This document shows, in pieces, positions 37,448 to 47,838 of a stretch of 64,000 nt of DNA. The stretch's first letter is position 1, and every line of letters begins with the position of its first letter. Source of the stretch: Candidatus Zhuqueibacterota bacterium (lineage in GTDB: Bacteria; Zhuqueibacterota; Zhuqueibacteria; Residuimicrobiales; Oceaniaggregativiventaceae); assembly GCA_014728115.1 (NCBI GenBank), contig WJME01000190.1, positions 1 through 64,000 of the forward strand, given 5' to 3'. The notes beneath the pieces are model-generated. The model saw only the letters and a program-made list of their open reading frames with translations. It made no database searches and was not told where the DNA came from. The translations under genes were made by a program, and so were the position numbers.

Positions 37448-38407
37448 ATGATTGAAAAACAACGTGTCCCGTATATTTCCGTTCAACAGCTCTATGAGGC
37501 GACAGCCAGGCGTGTTTCGTTAGAGATCCTCAATAATCAGAGCAGTTTTCAACGCAAAATTCGGGAAAAAGAGGTCCATCGGCCAGGTTTGGCGCTTTCC
37601 GGTTTTGTCGAGGTCTTTACATACTGGCGGGTTCAAATTATGGGCAATACAGAAATCGGGTACCTGAATACCTTGAATCATGACGAACGAATGCGGGTGA
37701 TTTCTTCTGTCCTTGGCTTTGATCTCCCTTGTATGATTATTACAAACAATAACGAACCTCCCCAAGAGTTGATCGAGATCGCCAATCAGGATGGTATTAC
37801 TCTTTTTTCAACCCCTCTGAGTACTACGAGTGTTATTCAGCATCTTTCGGAATATTTGAATTCCATTTTTGCAGCCACCACGATCAAACACGGTTCTCTG
37901 GTCGACGTTCATGGGGTAGGCATGTTAATAACCGGTGAGGCTGCTATCGGAAAAAGCGAACTCGCGCTTGATCTGATCGAACGGGGCCATCAACTGGTCG
38001 CCGATGATGTGGTTCACATTACCCGGGTCGATATGAATACGCTCGAAGGAGAACCCAATCAGGTGCTTTCGCATCACATGGAGATTCGGGGATTGGGGAT
38101 CATTGATATCAGACAAATGTTTGGTATCAGGGCCATCCGGGGTAAAAAGGTCATCGATGTGGTGGTTGAATTGGAACGCTGGGATGATAAACGGGAATAC
38201 GAGCGCATTGGTGTTGAGAATCACTTTACAGAAATTTTACAGGTCGAAGTTCCGCTCGTTGTTTTACCCATTCTTCCGGGCAAGAATATCACTGTGATTA
38301 CTGAAGCAGTGGCTCTGAATGAAAAATTAAAGCAACATGGTGTTCATGCTGCAAAGGATTTTAACAACCGCTTGATTACAAATATGAATAAGGAAAGCCG
38401 GATATGA
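37448..38407 (+). CDS. hprK: HPr kinase/phosphorylase
   Basis: Phosphorylates and dephosphorylates Ser46 of HPr in the family. The N-terminal half is the HprK_N domain (IMGNTEIGYLNTLNHDERM). The Walker A motif GEAAIGKS is at 163-170, followed by ALDLIERGHQLVADDVV and EIRGLGIIDIRQMFG. I use the ATG at 37448 (319 aa); an earlier ATG at 37385 gives 21 extra unconserved residues. The ATG of the EIIA gene overlaps its TGA. HPr itself is not in the window. Confidence 0.93.
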   Translation: MIEKQRVPYISVQQLYEATARRVSLEILNNQSSFQRKIREKEVHRPGLALSGFVEVFTYWRVQIMGNTEIGYLNTLNHDERMRVISSVLGFDLPCMIITNNNEPPQELIEIANQDGITLFSTPLSTTSVIQHLSEYLNSIFAATTIKHGSLVDVHGVGMLITGEAAIGKSELALDLIERGHQLVADDVVHITRVDMNTLEGEPNQVLSHHMEIRGLGIIDIRQMFGIRAIRGKKVIDVVVELERWDDKREYERIGVENHFTEILQVEVPLVVLPILPGKNITVITEAVALNEKLKQHGVHAAKDFNNRLITNMNKESRI

Positions 38408-38799
38408 AGCATGCAATCTTGTTGACTCATGGCCCTATAGGCGATGCACTCATCGAGGCTGTTGAGGGCATTATGGGAATGGAAGAAGGCCTTGCCTCGC
38501 TTTCTGTTACCAACATGTCTGTGGCCGAAATCACGGACCGTTTATTAGCCATGGTCAATGGCCCTGATGAAAAACAGGATGGAGTCATCATTATGGCAAG
38601 TCTCAAAGGGGGAAGCTGTTGGAATGTCTCTGTGTCTGTGGCTATGCGTCATTCAAATGTGAGGGTCGTCTCTGGTGTCAATTTACCGATGGTGCTTTCG
38701 TTCATGACCAAGCGAGATACAATGGATATAGACGAGCTCGCCGAATCCATCGAAAAGGATGGTACGCGAGGTATTACGCACTTTGAAGAAAATTATTGA
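38404..38799 (+). CDS. PTS EIIA component, mannose family
   Basis: 131 residues of the EIIA-Man fold with the phosphorylatable His9 in LLTHGPIGDAL. In the full system it passes phosphate from HPr to EIIB. It overlaps hprK by four bases and is followed 25 bases later by EIIB. No EIIC or EIID membrane subunit follows, so a regulatory rather than transport function is likely. Confidence 0.87.
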   Translation: MKHAILLTHGPIGDALIEAVEGIMGMEEGLASLSVTNMSVAEITDRLLAMVNGPDEKQDGVIIMASLKGGSCWNVSVSVAMRHSNVRVVSGVNLPMVLSFMTKRDTMDIDELAESIEKDGTRGITHFEENY

Positions 38800-38824
38800 C
38801 CTGAAAAATTAGTGGAGTTTTCTT

Positions 38825-39307
38825 ATGCCGCTCGTACAAGTGAGAATCGATGATCGTCTTATTCATGGACAAGTGGTCGTCGGTTGGAGAAGCGTTCTAA
38901 AGATGGAGCGAATCATTTTATGTAGCGATGAAGTCGCCAATTCCGAATGGCAACGTACCATATACATGTCCGCTGTCACCAATGACATTGAAGCCTCTGT
39001 ACTTACACTGGATGAAACCATCGATACATTAAAGTCGAAAAAATTTGAGCCGCAACGGCTTTTGTTGCTGGTCGATAATCCCAAGACTGTTGTGGAGTTG
39101 GTAGATGCAGGTGTTCAGATCGAGCAAGTCAATGTCGGGGGGATGCACTTTAAACCGGGAAAGAACCAAATCGCTCCCTTTATTTTTGTTGACGACCAGG
39201 ATGTCGAAAATTTTAAAATTCTGCATCAACTCAACATTGAACTGGATGGGCGAGATGTTCCTACCCGCCCTTCTATCAGTATAAGCAAAGCCTTGAAATT
39301 TGATTGA
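38825..39307 (+). CDS. PTS EIIB component, mannose/sorbose family
   Basis: 160 residues of the PTSIIB sorbose/mannose family, with the active His14 in RIDDRLIHGQVVVGW. Phosphate would come from the EIIA just upstream. There is a good ribosome site (GTGGAG) before the ATG. The next gene is on the other strand and encodes a sodium symporter, so the pair lacks a permease in this locus. Confidence 0.88.
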   Translation: MPLVQVRIDDRLIHGQVVVGWRSVLKMERIILCSDEVANSEWQRTIYMSAVTNDIEASVLTLDETIDTLKSKKFEPQRLLLLVDNPKTVVELVDAGVQIEQVNVGGMHFKPGKNQIAPFIFVDDQDVENFKILHQLNIELDGRDVPTRPSISISKALKFD

Positions 39308-39321
39308 TTTTTCATCATAAT

Positions 39322-39353
39322 GCCGGAACGCAGGAAGCTATTCCTGTGCCGGC
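39322..39353. terminator. stem-loop between convergent genes
   Basis: GCCGG...CAGGAA-GCTA-TTCCTG...CCGGC forms a hairpin with an internal loop between the stop codons of EIIB (plus) and the symporter (minus). There is no strong T-run on either side. It probably serves as a terminator or mRNA end for both. Confidence 0.45.
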
Positions 39354-39354
39354 C

Positions 39355-40962
39355 TTATGATTTCCGGATCTCGCTTTCGGGTAACGGTTTGTTATGATAA
39401 CTCAACCCCACCCCAATTAACCACGTCATTGTACACCCTATTGCCACATACCAGGGCCAGGCAATTTGCGGTGACCCTACACTGATAATCAATCCCAAAA
39501 GAAAACTCGTCCAGATCATCTGGAAAATCCGGTGTTTACGGCTATGTACACGCGTCCAAATCCAGTATCCTGCCAGAATATTCAGGATGACAATAATCGT
39601 CAGAACAACCCCCTGTTGCCCGATCAGCCAGGTCATGAAAAAGATGGCCCCCCACATGGCTACGAGCGCATCGTTTTCACGCGCTTTGGCGTAAAAAGAG
39701 CCGAGGAAAAAGGTACCCAACAGTCCGCCATAGGTAAATGAAGCAATAGCCAATCCCAACTCCACCACGGGGTTGTCCTTATCTTTGAAAAGCATAGCTC
39801 CTGCAATAAATACCAATCCCCAGACAAAAGTTACGATTCGTGAGATCAAGAGTTCTCGCTCCTCACTCCAGTTCGCTCCCCATTTGGGTTTTATAAAATC
39901 GAGCATAGATGCGGACGCGAGAGAATTCAGAGAACCGCTCAACGTGGACATGGCTGCTGCAAATACCCCTGCAATGATCGTCCCGGACACCCCTATGGGG
40001 AGCCCCTCAACAATAAATCGGGGCAGAACTTCGTCAGACCGGATGTCGATCCCCCCATAATAAGTATATAACATGAGACCGAGCACGAGAAAGAGTGCGA
40101 ATTGAAAAATGACAATCACGCCGCTCATGATCAGGGCTTTTTGACTCGATTTCAGGTCATTACAGGATAAGAGCCTTTGAACGATCAATTGATCGGATCC
40201 GTGTGAAGCCATAGATAAAAAAGCCCCTCCCAGGATTCCGGATAAAAAGGTATAGTTGATCTGAAAAAAATCGATCAAGGAATTTTCGAACCCCAGATAA
40301 AAAAATTGAAATTTATTATCTGCTTGCGCTGCATTGACCACATCAGACCAGCCATTGGGAAGTTTATCCAGCAGGACAAAACCGGCCAGGATAGCCCCTC
40401 CGATATAGATCGCCATTTGAATCACATCCATCCACACCACCGCTCTGATTCCTCCAATATAAGTATATATAATGGTAAACAATGCGATGATGATGATACA
40501 GGTTGAATACGACCATCCTGTGATGACGGCCAGCGGGATGGCTGTGGCGAATAATCTGACACCATCTGCGAGTAAACGAGTGATTTGGAAAATCATGGAT
40601 GAAAAACGTTGCATCCTGGACCCGAATCTCTCGCGTAAAAGCTCATAGGCGGTATAGAGTTCCCCGCGGTAATATGCCGGCAACAGTGTTTTGCTGATGA
40701 TGATTCGACCGATCAAATATCCCAAAGTGATCTGTAAAAAATTGAGGTTGGTGAGATAAGCCAGTCCCGGAATGCTGATAAATGTGAGAGTGCTGGTTTC
40801 GGTTGCCACCACTGAAAAACAAACCGCTGTCCAGGGCAGATTTCGATCGCCTAAAAAATAGTCACGGGTGTTACGTTGTCTCTTTCCAACCCATACCCCG
40901 AAAACAGTGACTCCTACAAGATAGATAAACAGTATCGCGTAATCTAGAGGTGCAAAACCCAT
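39355..40962 (-). CDS. sodium:solute symporter (SSS family)
   Basis: An integral membrane protein of 535 residues with about 13-14 hydrophobic segments. It begins PLDYAILFIYLVGVTVFGVWVG and continues RDYFLGDRNLPWTAVCFSVVATETSTLTFISIPG, a typical SSS N-terminus. GRIIISKTLLPAYY and the conserved ASHGSDQLIVQRLLSC segment follow. The family imports sugars, amino acids, sialic acid, iodide or organic acids with Na+; the substrate cannot be read from sequence. It stands alone on the minus strand. Confidence 0.88.
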   Translation of the reverse strand: MGFAPLDYAILFIYLVGVTVFGVWVGKRQRNTRDYFLGDRNLPWTAVCFSVVATETSTLTFISIPGLAYLTNLNFLQITLGYLIGRIIISKTLLPAYYRGELYTAYELLRERFGSRMQRFSSMIFQITRLLADGVRLFATAIPLAVITGWSYSTCIIIIALFTIIYTYIGGIRAVVWMDVIQMAIYIGGAILAGFVLLDKLPNGWSDVVNAAQADNKFQFFYLGFENSLIDFFQINYTFLSGILGGAFLSMASHGSDQLIVQRLLSCNDLKSSQKALIMSGVIVIFQFALFLVLGLMLYTYYGGIDIRSDEVLPRFIVEGLPIGVSGTIIAGVFAAAMSTLSGSLNSLASASMLDFIKPKWGANWSEERELLISRIVTFVWGLVFIAGAMLFKDKDNPVVELGLAIASFTYGGLLGTFFLGSFYAKARENDALVAMWGAIFFMTWLIGQQGVVLTIIVILNILAGYWIWTRVHSRKHRIFQMIWTSFLLGLIISVGSPQIAWPWYVAIGCTMTWLIGVGLSYHNKPLPESEIRKS

Positions 40963-41130
40963 TTTGAATCCTTTATCTAAAAACTATTTCAGACAATTTA
41001 GCAATATTGTTTTGAAAACCCAATAAAATTTACTCGCCTCTTCTGACACAACCGCCATATAGGGAATAAAGGCCTTGATTTGTTGGGCACAGGTGGTTAT
41101 ATTTTCATTTATATTTATAAGGCATATTTT

Positions 41131-42000
41131 ATGAAAAATCCATATAAACGCACAGATGTTTTTCGTTGCAACTATCAGACGCATCAGCGATTCGCCAACC
41201 GAGTTTCAGTCTATCATGTGCTCAAGGCTCGTAATTGTTATCCGCAGGGATGCGTAATGTTCAAGTGGTCTTGTGCGAAATTTGACAAGGGACAATCCTG
41301 CGTTCGCGGATTCAAACACATTGGTCGTTTATGTGATGGATGTACTCACTATAGCGATGAAAAAGTGAATTATCAGCCGCAACTGGCTCTTTCCAGACTG
41401 GAATATGAGCGGTTTCAGTCCGAGCTTGAAGACTTTGAAGATTGGTTGCAGGAACATCAAAACAGAGATGTAGAATTCTGGTGCACCATCGATGCGATCA
41501 AACCGCGGTTTAAAAAAGTTGTGCACAAGGAAAAAGGTCAGCTTTTCCTCGAAGGATATCTCTATATCGCAAAACGGGGTTTTATCGGGCTGACCGATTT
41601 TGACGATACATTTTATGGTTATCTCTCTTCGTATCAACAGGAACGGTTCAAAATCGCACCGGGTGATGCTTTTGAAGCCAGAGGACATTTGACACTCGAT
41701 CGCGGCAGAGTGTTGATGCAACGAACCTGGTCTATCGATTTTGAAACCCGATCAGGTGAAAAGACCTGGACAAATAGCGAAGCACTGGTTTCAAAACAAA
41801 TCGCTACCTTGTTCAAACATCAACCCGAATCTTGTCTGCATTGTCCACATGGTGCTTTGGTCGATGTTCAACAAATACAAAGAGACGGATCCAGGACCTC
41901 AAGACGGCAACTGTATTGCCTGCAGGGTATTGCACAGCCAAATGAATGTTACATGGCCACGACATTAAAAATGGATTATTGTGGAGATCATATTCGCTAA
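41131..42000 (+). CDS. Cys-rich protein of unknown function
   Basis: Not recognised. With the ATG at 41131 (AAGG upstream) it has 289 residues and about 13 cysteines. The first group is Cys13, 36, 41, 48, 57, 68 and 71 (ending LCDGC). The second group is in the last 50 residues (ESCLHCPHG, LYCLQG, NECYMAT, DYCGDH). Between them is a beta-rich stretch (about 100-210) that could be an OB-like fold. The two Cys clusters suggest zinc or Fe-S binding. It lies 15 bases before proS on the same strand. Confidence 0.6.
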   Translation: MKNPYKRTDVFRCNYQTHQRFANRVSVYHVLKARNCYPQGCVMFKWSCAKFDKGQSCVRGFKHIGRLCDGCTHYSDEKVNYQPQLALSRLEYERFQSELEDFEDWLQEHQNRDVEFWCTIDAIKPRFKKVVHKEKGQLFLEGYLYIAKRGFIGLTDFDDTFYGYLSSYQQERFKIAPGDAFEARGHLTLDRGRVLMQRTWSIDFETRSGEKTWTNSEALVSKQIATLFKHQPESCLHCPHGALVDVQQIQRDGSRTSRRQLYCLQGIAQPNECYMATTLKMDYCGDHIR

Positions 42001-42015
42001 ACAATGGAATGAAAA

Positions 42016-43446
42016 ATGGCAAAAGGAATTACAAAACGATCGCAAGATTATTCTCGTTGGTATTTGGACATCGTTGCGGCAGCTGATATGGCTGAACACT
42101 CTTCGGTCAAAGGCTGTATGGTTATCAAACCCACCGGTTATGCTCTTTGGGAACAAATTCAGCGCCGGCTGGATGATATGTTCAAAGAAACCGGGCATGT
42201 GAATGCTTATTTTCCGCTTTTTATACCGGAAAGTTATCTGAAAAAAGAAGCTGAGCATGTGGAAGGCTTTGCACCTGAATGCGCTGTCGTGACCCACGGC
42301 GGAGGTAAAAAGCTGGAAGAACCTCTGGTGGTAAGGCCCACATCTGAAACAATTATTTGGTCGACATATCAAAAATGGATCCAGTCGTACCGGGATCTGC
42401 CTATCCTGATTAATCAATGGGCCAATGTCGTCCGTTGGGAAATGAGAACCCGGCTCTTTTTACGTACAACTGAATTCTTATGGCAAGAGGGACACACTGC
42501 CCATGCGACTCATGAGGAGGCAGAAAAAGAAACCCGGCTTATGCTGGACGTATATCGTCGTTTTGCCGAAGAATATATGGCCATCCCGGTGTGGACAGGA
42601 GTAAAAACAGATAGTGAAAAGTTTGCCGGTGCATTGCATACTTATTGCATCGAAGCCATGATGCAAGACCGAAAAGCCCTGCAAGCCGGAACATCACATA
42701 ATCTTGGTCAAAATTTTGCCAAAGCATTTGATGTGAAATTCCAAAATGAGCAGGGGGATTTGGAATACGTCTATGCCACTAGCTGGGGAGTATCGACCCG
42801 ACTCATTGGTGCCATCATTATGACTCACAGCGATGACAACGGTCTCGTGATCCCGCCGAGATTGGCCCCGCTAAAGGTGGTCCTTGTCCCGATCTGGCGG
42901 GATGAAGAACAGCAAAAGAAGGTCGTGGAACGGGCGCAAAAATTGACCGAGAACTGGAAAAGTCACATATCTTTCAAAGTCGATGATCGAGATCAATATC
43001 GCCCGGGATATAAATTTAACGAATGGGAGAAAAAAGGGGTCCCCATTCGTCTTGAATTGGGCCCGCGTGATCTGGAAAATAACTCTGTTGTCGCCGTGCG
43101 TAGAGACACCGGTGAAAAGATCACTTTATCTCAGGATGGGTTGCTGGATAACCTCACGGACCTGCTGGAAGAGATACAAACCAATCTCTATGAACGGGCT
43201 CTCGAATTGCGCAATAAAGGGACATTCATCGAAGATGATTTCGATACCTTTAAGAAAAAGATAGAAGATCCGGGTGGCTTTTTTTGGGTGCATTGGTGCG
43301 GAAAAACCGATTGTGAGACTGTTTTTCAAGAAACATCCAAGGCAACCATTCGCTTGGTTCCCCTGGACGGAGAAAAACAAAACGGACAATGTATGGTCTG
43401 TGGTCAGCCCTCTAATGAACGAGTACTCGTCGCCAAAGCGTATTAG
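42016..43446 (+). CDS. proS: prolyl-tRNA synthetase, archaeal/eukaryal type
   Basis: Charges tRNA-Pro. 476 residues without the bacterial insertion (INS) editing domain. The class II motifs are [15 protein letters not shown] (motif 1 region), [26 protein letters not shown] (motif 2) and the downstream [31 protein letters not shown] (motif 3). The C-terminal zinc-binding-like domain ends [18 protein letters not shown], with a terminal Tyr as in this subtype. This form occurs in many FCB bacteria. Confidence 0.95.
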   Translation: MAKGITKRSQDYSRWYLDIVAAADMAEHSSVKGCMVIKPTGYALWEQIQRRLDDMFKETGHVNAYFPLFIPESYLKKEAEHVEGFAPECAVVTHGGGKKLEEPLVVRPTSETIIWSTYQKWIQSYRDLPILINQWANVVRWEMRTRLFLRTTEFLWQEGHTAHATHEEAEKETRLMLDVYRRFAEEYMAIPVWTGVKTDSEKFAGALHTYCIEAMMQDRKALQAGTSHNLGQNFAKAFDVKFQNEQGDLEYVYATSWGVSTRLIGAIIMTHSDDNGLVIPPRLAPLKVVLVPIWRDEEQQKKVVERAQKLTENWKSHISFKVDDRDQYRPGYKFNEWEKKGVPIRLELGPRDLENNSVVAVRRDTGEKITLSQDGLLDNLTDLLEEIQTNLYERALELRNKGTFIEDDFDTFKKKIEDPGGFFWVHWCGKTDCETVFQETSKATIRLVPLDGEKQNGQCMVCGQPSNERVLVAKAY

Positions 43447-43480
43447 TGAAAGAAACTAGAGGTTAGGTAAAGGAGGTACC

Positions 43481-44827
43481 TTGCAGGAACAGATACTGGC
43501 CGTCTTGAGTAAAATCAATGATTTTATTTGGGGTCCACCCATGTTGATTCTGCTGGTGGGAACCGGAATTTTTTTGACCATTATGCTAAAAGGATTGCAG
43601 TTCAGGGCACTAAAGTCTTCTCTTTATCTGGCTCTAATCAAGCGCAAAGAGGACGATGCACAAGAAGGAGACATTAGCCATTTTCAAGCATTGATGACCG
43701 CTCTGGCTGCAACTGTCGGAACAGGTAACATTGCGGGTGTTGCTACAGCCATTGCCGCGGGCGGGCCGGGTGCCCTGTTCTGGATGTGGGTGACAGGATT
43801 TTTTGGAATGGCCACAAAATATGGTGAAGCCGTTCTCGCCGTAAAATACAGGCACGTCGATAAAAACGGTCAGATGAGCGGGGGGCCGATGTATTACTTG
43901 ACAGACGGCCTGAATGCCAAATGGCTTGGTGTTGCGTTTGCCTTTTTTGCTTCGATTTCTGCGTTTGGAATTGGTAATCTGGTGCAATCGAATTCCGTGG
44001 CTGAAGCTATTGGCACGAGTTTTCCGTTCATCAAACCCTGGGTGGTTGGCCTGGCCTTGTTTCTTGCAACCGCTATGGTGCTGTTAGGAGGGATCAAAAG
44101 TATCGGTAAAACGACCGCGATTGTGGTTCCTTTTATGATCGTGGTCTATATGGCCGGAGCCCTGTTGGTCGTCTTGATCAACTTTCGGGAAATTCCTCAT
44201 GTTTTTAGCATGGTCATCGGCAATGCCTTTACTCCTGCTTCAGCTGCGGGAGGATTTGCCGGAGCCCTGGTCAGAGAAGCCGTACGCTGGGGAGTTGCCC
44301 GCGGCATTTTTTCCAACGAATCCGGGTTGGGCAGTGCACCTATTGCTGCTGCTGCTGCCCAGACAAAAAACCCGGTTAATCAGGCCATGGTCAGCATGAC
44401 CCAGACATTTATCGATACGATTATCGTCTGCTCTTTGACCGGTTTTGTGATTCTCTCGTCAGGCAAATGGACAACCGGTCTTACAGGAGCAGAATTAACC
44501 ACCCTTTCTTTTCGCTCTGCATTACCCGGTCAAATGGGTGGGTTGGTGGTGTCGGTCGGACTGATCTTTTTTGCCTATTCCACAATTTTGGGGTGGAGTT
44601 ATTATGGTGAAAAGTCGATTCAATATTTGTTGGGTGATCGGGCAATCAAGCCTTATCGCCTGATCTTTTGTGCCGTGGTATTTCTTGGTGCGGTGATTTC
44701 CAAAGTCGAATTGGTTTGGTCATTTGCGGATATTATGAACGGCCTTATGGCCGTGCCCAATTTGATCGGTTTGATCGCGCTTAGTGGAGTTATTGTCGCT
44801 GAAACAAAAAAATATTATCGAAATTAA
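43481..44827 (+). CDS. alanine/glycine:cation symporter (AGCS family)
   Basis: A membrane protein of 448 residues with about 11 segments. The AGCS signature [19 protein letters not shown] is followed by FWMW and [12 protein letters not shown]. It imports alanine or glycine with Na+ in the family. The TTG start at 43481 has a near-perfect AAAGGAGGT upstream. It follows proS by 34 bases and may share its transcript. Confidence 0.92.
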   Translation: MQEQILAVLSKINDFIWGPPMLILLVGTGIFLTIMLKGLQFRALKSSLYLALIKRKEDDAQEGDISHFQALMTALAATVGTGNIAGVATAIAAGGPGALFWMWVTGFFGMATKYGEAVLAVKYRHVDKNGQMSGGPMYYLTDGLNAKWLGVAFAFFASISAFGIGNLVQSNSVAEAIGTSFPFIKPWVVGLALFLATAMVLLGGIKSIGKTTAIVVPFMIVVYMAGALLVVLINFREIPHVFSMVIGNAFTPASAAGGFAGALVREAVRWGVARGIFSNESGLGSAPIAAAAAQTKNPVNQAMVSMTQTFIDTIIVCSLTGFVILSSGKWTTGLTGAELTTLSFRSALPGQMGGLVVSVGLIFFAYSTILGWSYYGEKSIQYLLGDRAIKPYRLIFCAVVFLGAVISKVELVWSFADIMNGLMAVPNLIGLIALSGVIVAETKKYYRN

Positions 44828-44849
44828 GTTTCAGGTTTGAGGTGAAACA

Positions 44850-45305
44850 ATGCCAGATAAAAACAGAGAAGTGATAAGGGTCGAAATACCCAGCAAGGCA
44901 TTAAGAGTCAGACATGCCATGTGTCAGAATGGACATAGTCTTATGGATGCCGACCATACGATCAATGGCTATGCGTCCGTCGCTGTCAGGGTCAAATATA
45001 TGCACAATGAAGGCGTGATTTATCTCGATCCTGTCTATGGCAGCTTTCGCAACGTACAGGAAATGCAATTGCCAGATGGTGCAGTGGTCGAGTTTTTTTG
45101 CCCTGTTTGTGGTGAATCCTTAAAGAGCAAACACCACAAATGTCAAGAGTGTTCTGCTGACATGTTTGAAATTTTTCTGCCTAATGGCGGTACCGTGGTC
45201 GGGTGCCTGCGGAATGGATGCCATTTCCATATTCTTAAACTCGCAAACGGAGAAAAGTTTTTGGACAGCTTGAACCGGGACGAGAATTTGGAACTTTTTT
45301 TATGA
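44850..45305 (+). CDS. small zinc-ribbon protein of unknown function
   Basis: 151 residues, not recognised as a named family. The N-terminal half is beta-rich (RVRHAMCQNGHSLMD...VRVKYMHNEGVIYLDPVYG). A zinc ribbon follows with CPVCGESL and CQECSADM, then GCLRNGCHFH. There are eight cysteines in three clusters, with conserved-looking His. Its stop overlaps the ATG of era by four bases, so it is co-translated with era and may have a ribosome or RNA-related role, which is an inference from position only. Confidence 0.65.
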   Translation: MPDKNREVIRVEIPSKALRVRHAMCQNGHSLMDADHTINGYASVAVRVKYMHNEGVIYLDPVYGSFRNVQEMQLPDGAVVEFFCPVCGESLKSKHHKCQECSADMFEIFLPNGGTVVGCLRNGCHFHILKLANGEKFLDSLNRDENLELFL

Positions 45306-46210
45306 CAGAGGGTTCCGAGTTCAAATCCGGTTATGTGGCGCTTGTCGGACGCCCCAATGTGGGCAAGTCGACGCTGGTCAATACCCTGTTGGATTTTGAC
45401 CTTTCCATTATTACTCCCAAGGCACAAACCACGCGTCACAAAATTTTGGGTATTCTTTCGTCAGAGTCATTTCAGTTTATTTTTTGGGATACTCCGGGAA
45501 TTTTAAAACCCGAATACAAGCTGCACGAGCTGATGTTAAAATCGGCTCAATCAGCCATGCGCGACTCGGATATTGTGCTCTGGATTGTCGATGGAACCGA
45601 CACAGATCATAAAGCTGATCTCCATGTTTTGCCGTTGATCAAACAAATTGTAAATCCTGTCATTCTCGTCATCAATAAAACCGATGCCATGACAGAACCA
45701 CAAATCGAGGATGCCAGGGAATATTTTGGATCTCTGGACAACTTTGCAGCTATTATACCCGCCAGCGCGCTCAAGAGACAAGGGATTGAGGATATTAAAT
45801 CTGCCCTGGTGCGATTCTCGCCTCAGGGAATGCCATTTTATCCCCTCGATCAAATTACAGAACATCCTGAGCGGTTCTTTGTGAGCGAAATTATTCGCGA
45901 AAGAATTTTTGTGCATTTTAGCCAGGAAATTCCCTATTCTACGGCTGTGGTTATCGATGAGTTTCATGAGCAACCCGAACGCAAAGATTTGATCAAAGCG
46001 CGTATCATTGTGGAAAAATCGTCTCAGAAACCCATTATTATCGGTAAGGGTGGAAGCGCTTTGAAAAAAATCGGACAAGAATCGCGAGAACGCATTGAAG
46101 AGTTTCTGGGTCGTCCGGTTTTTCTTGAGTTATGGGTGGCCGTACGCGAGAAATGGCGCAACAAAGAAGTGTTTCTAAAAGAATTTGGATATGATGATCG
46201 CTCCAGGTAA
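45302..46210 (+). CDS. era: ribosome assembly GTPase Era
   Basis: GTPase that binds 16S rRNA 3' end during 30S assembly. G1 is GRPNVGKSTL, G3 DTPG, G4 NKTD, followed by the C-terminal KH domain (PIIIGKGGSALKKIGQESRERIEEFL). 302 aa, as normal. It overlaps the zinc-ribbon gene upstream and the SpoIID gene downstream. Confidence 0.96.
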   Translation: MTEGSEFKSGYVALVGRPNVGKSTLVNTLLDFDLSIITPKAQTTRHKILGILSSESFQFIFWDTPGILKPEYKLHELMLKSAQSAMRDSDIVLWIVDGTDTDHKADLHVLPLIKQIVNPVILVINKTDAMTEPQIEDAREYFGSLDNFAAIIPASALKRQGIEDIKSALVRFSPQGMPFYPLDQITEHPERFFVSEIIRERIFVHFSQEIPYSTAVVIDEFHEQPERKDLIKARIIVEKSSQKPIIIGKGGSALKKIGQESRERIEEFLGRPVFLELWVAVREKWRNKEVFLKEFGYDDRSR

Positions 46211-47837
46211 AGAGTTTAACTGTTTTGTATTGGGTGTCGCCTTGGTTGTTGGAGCCCTGCTTTCTTGTGCTCCTGTCACTCCTCCTCCCCCCCGACAAGA
46301 TATTTCCAGCCCGATCATCCGTGTCGGGCTGCTCGAACATCGCGATGAAGTGAGGATAGAGCCTACCGGCCCGTTTTACATTCTTACTCTCAAGCCCAAT
46401 CCGCTCAAGCTCGTGCCTTCGAACGGGATCTGGAAAATTCGTGTTCGTTCAGGGAATCCAGCCCAGCAACATTACCGCATACGCCTGTTTTCTTCGCGCC
46501 GTAAAGATCTCGCACGAGACAAAGCCCAGATATTTAAAGAGAAATACAGATCGGTGATCCTAGAGACCGAAGGTGAAGAGCTCATGGCCGGCGATCGTCC
46601 GATTCTGGATCGCAGGTTTTATTCTGTGTTCCTAAGAGATGTCTTTACGACTCGCAGCAGCGCAGAAGCCAAAATTTATCAATTGGGCATAAACCACGCC
46701 GAGATCGTGTCGTTTGTCGACAAGAGCGCAAGGGGACAACTCGTACTTGAAGCTCCAAACGGAAAGTCCGTGCTCATTGACAATGCCCTGCGTTTCACCG
46801 GCCCACCGATCAAGGTTTATGACATTGATGTGGGAAAAGGGTTTCACTGGCAGCGTGATGAAAATCGTATCTATCGGAGTGAGATCGAGGTCTATATCGA
46901 CCGCACAGGTAAGTTGAGTGTGATCAATGTTCTTCCCCTTCAACTTTATCTGCAAGGCGTTGTGCCCGGCGAAATGTCTCATGGATTTCCGCTCGAAGCT
47001 CTTAAAGCACAAGCCGTGGCAGCCAGAACCTTTTTCTTGTACCATTTTGCGAGAAAACACCCAAATTCCGATTTTGATGTATGTGACGATGTACATTGTC
47101 AGGCTTTTGTCGGTAAAAGTCGGGAAACCGAAAAAACCAATACTGCCGTGGCTGAAACCCGGGGTGTCGTTATGGTTTATAACGATGACCTGTGTTCTAC
47201 TCCCTATTCAGCGGTGTGTGGCGGCCATACCGAAGATGCATCCTCTGCCTGGCATAGCGATGGCGAACCCTATCTGACGGGCCATTACGATCTGCCTGAG
47301 AAACTCGTGCCTCACTCTTTTGATCTGCGTACAGAGCCATCTGCAAGGGCGTGGATCGATGCTACACCCCCGGTCTATTGCAATCTCAACACACTTGAAG
47401 AGGCCAGTTGGGCTGATTATGCAAAAAAGTATCTGCGCTGGCAAATCGAACTTTCTCGCTTTGATCTGCAAAAGCACATAAGGCAGTTTACCAATAGTGA
47501 CATAGGCGATATCACTGACCTGGTCCCTCTCAGACGCGGTGTGTCTGGCCGGATTTCCGAGCTCGACATTATCGGCACCAGAGGGAAAATTCACCTCGAA
47601 CGGGAACTCGTCATTCGGAGGACCCTGTCTCCGTCTACCCTGTATAGTTCTTGCTTTGTTGTCGAGAAAAGGGGAAACCGAGAACTGCCGCACACATTTG
47701 TACTCAAGGGGGCAGGCTGGGGACATGGCGTCGGGATGTGCCAGATCGGCGCGTCGTCAATGGCGGCCAAAGGAATAGACTATGCAAAAATTCTCAGGCA
47801 CTATTATCGCGGGATCGAATTAAAAAGGCTTTATTGA
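46191..47837 (+). CDS. SpoIID/LytB-domain lipoprotein
   Basis: A signal peptide with a lipobox (GALLSC, Cys26) marks it as an envelope lipoprotein. An N-terminal beta region with a SPOR-like part (about 90-180: SSAEAKIYQLGINHAEIV) precedes the SpoIID domain (about 240-545: VVPGEMSHGFPLEALKAQAVAARTFFLYH, and GWGHGVGMCQIGASSMA near the end). SpoIID proteins cleave or help cleave peptidoglycan glycan strands. The ATG at 46191 is chosen; it overlaps era by 20 bases. The function here is probably cell-wall remodelling. Confidence 0.85.
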   Translation: MMIAPGKEFNCFVLGVALVVGALLSCAPVTPPPPRQDISSPIIRVGLLEHRDEVRIEPTGPFYILTLKPNPLKLVPSNGIWKIRVRSGNPAQQHYRIRLFSSRRKDLARDKAQIFKEKYRSVILETEGEELMAGDRPILDRRFYSVFLRDVFTTRSSAEAKIYQLGINHAEIVSFVDKSARGQLVLEAPNGKSVLIDNALRFTGPPIKVYDIDVGKGFHWQRDENRIYRSEIEVYIDRTGKLSVINVLPLQLYLQGVVPGEMSHGFPLEALKAQAVAARTFFLYHFARKHPNSDFDVCDDVHCQAFVGKSRETEKTNTAVAETRGVVMVYNDDLCSTPYSAVCGGHTEDASSAWHSDGEPYLTGHYDLPEKLVPHSFDLRTEPSARAWIDATPPVYCNLNTLEEASWADYAKKYLRWQIELSRFDLQKHIRQFTNSDIGDITDLVPLRRGVSGRISELDIIGTRGKIHLERELVIRRTLSPSTLYSSCFVVEKRGNRELPHTFVLKGAGWGHGVGMCQIGASSMAAKGIDYAKILRHYYRGIELKRLY

Positions 47838-47838
47838 T

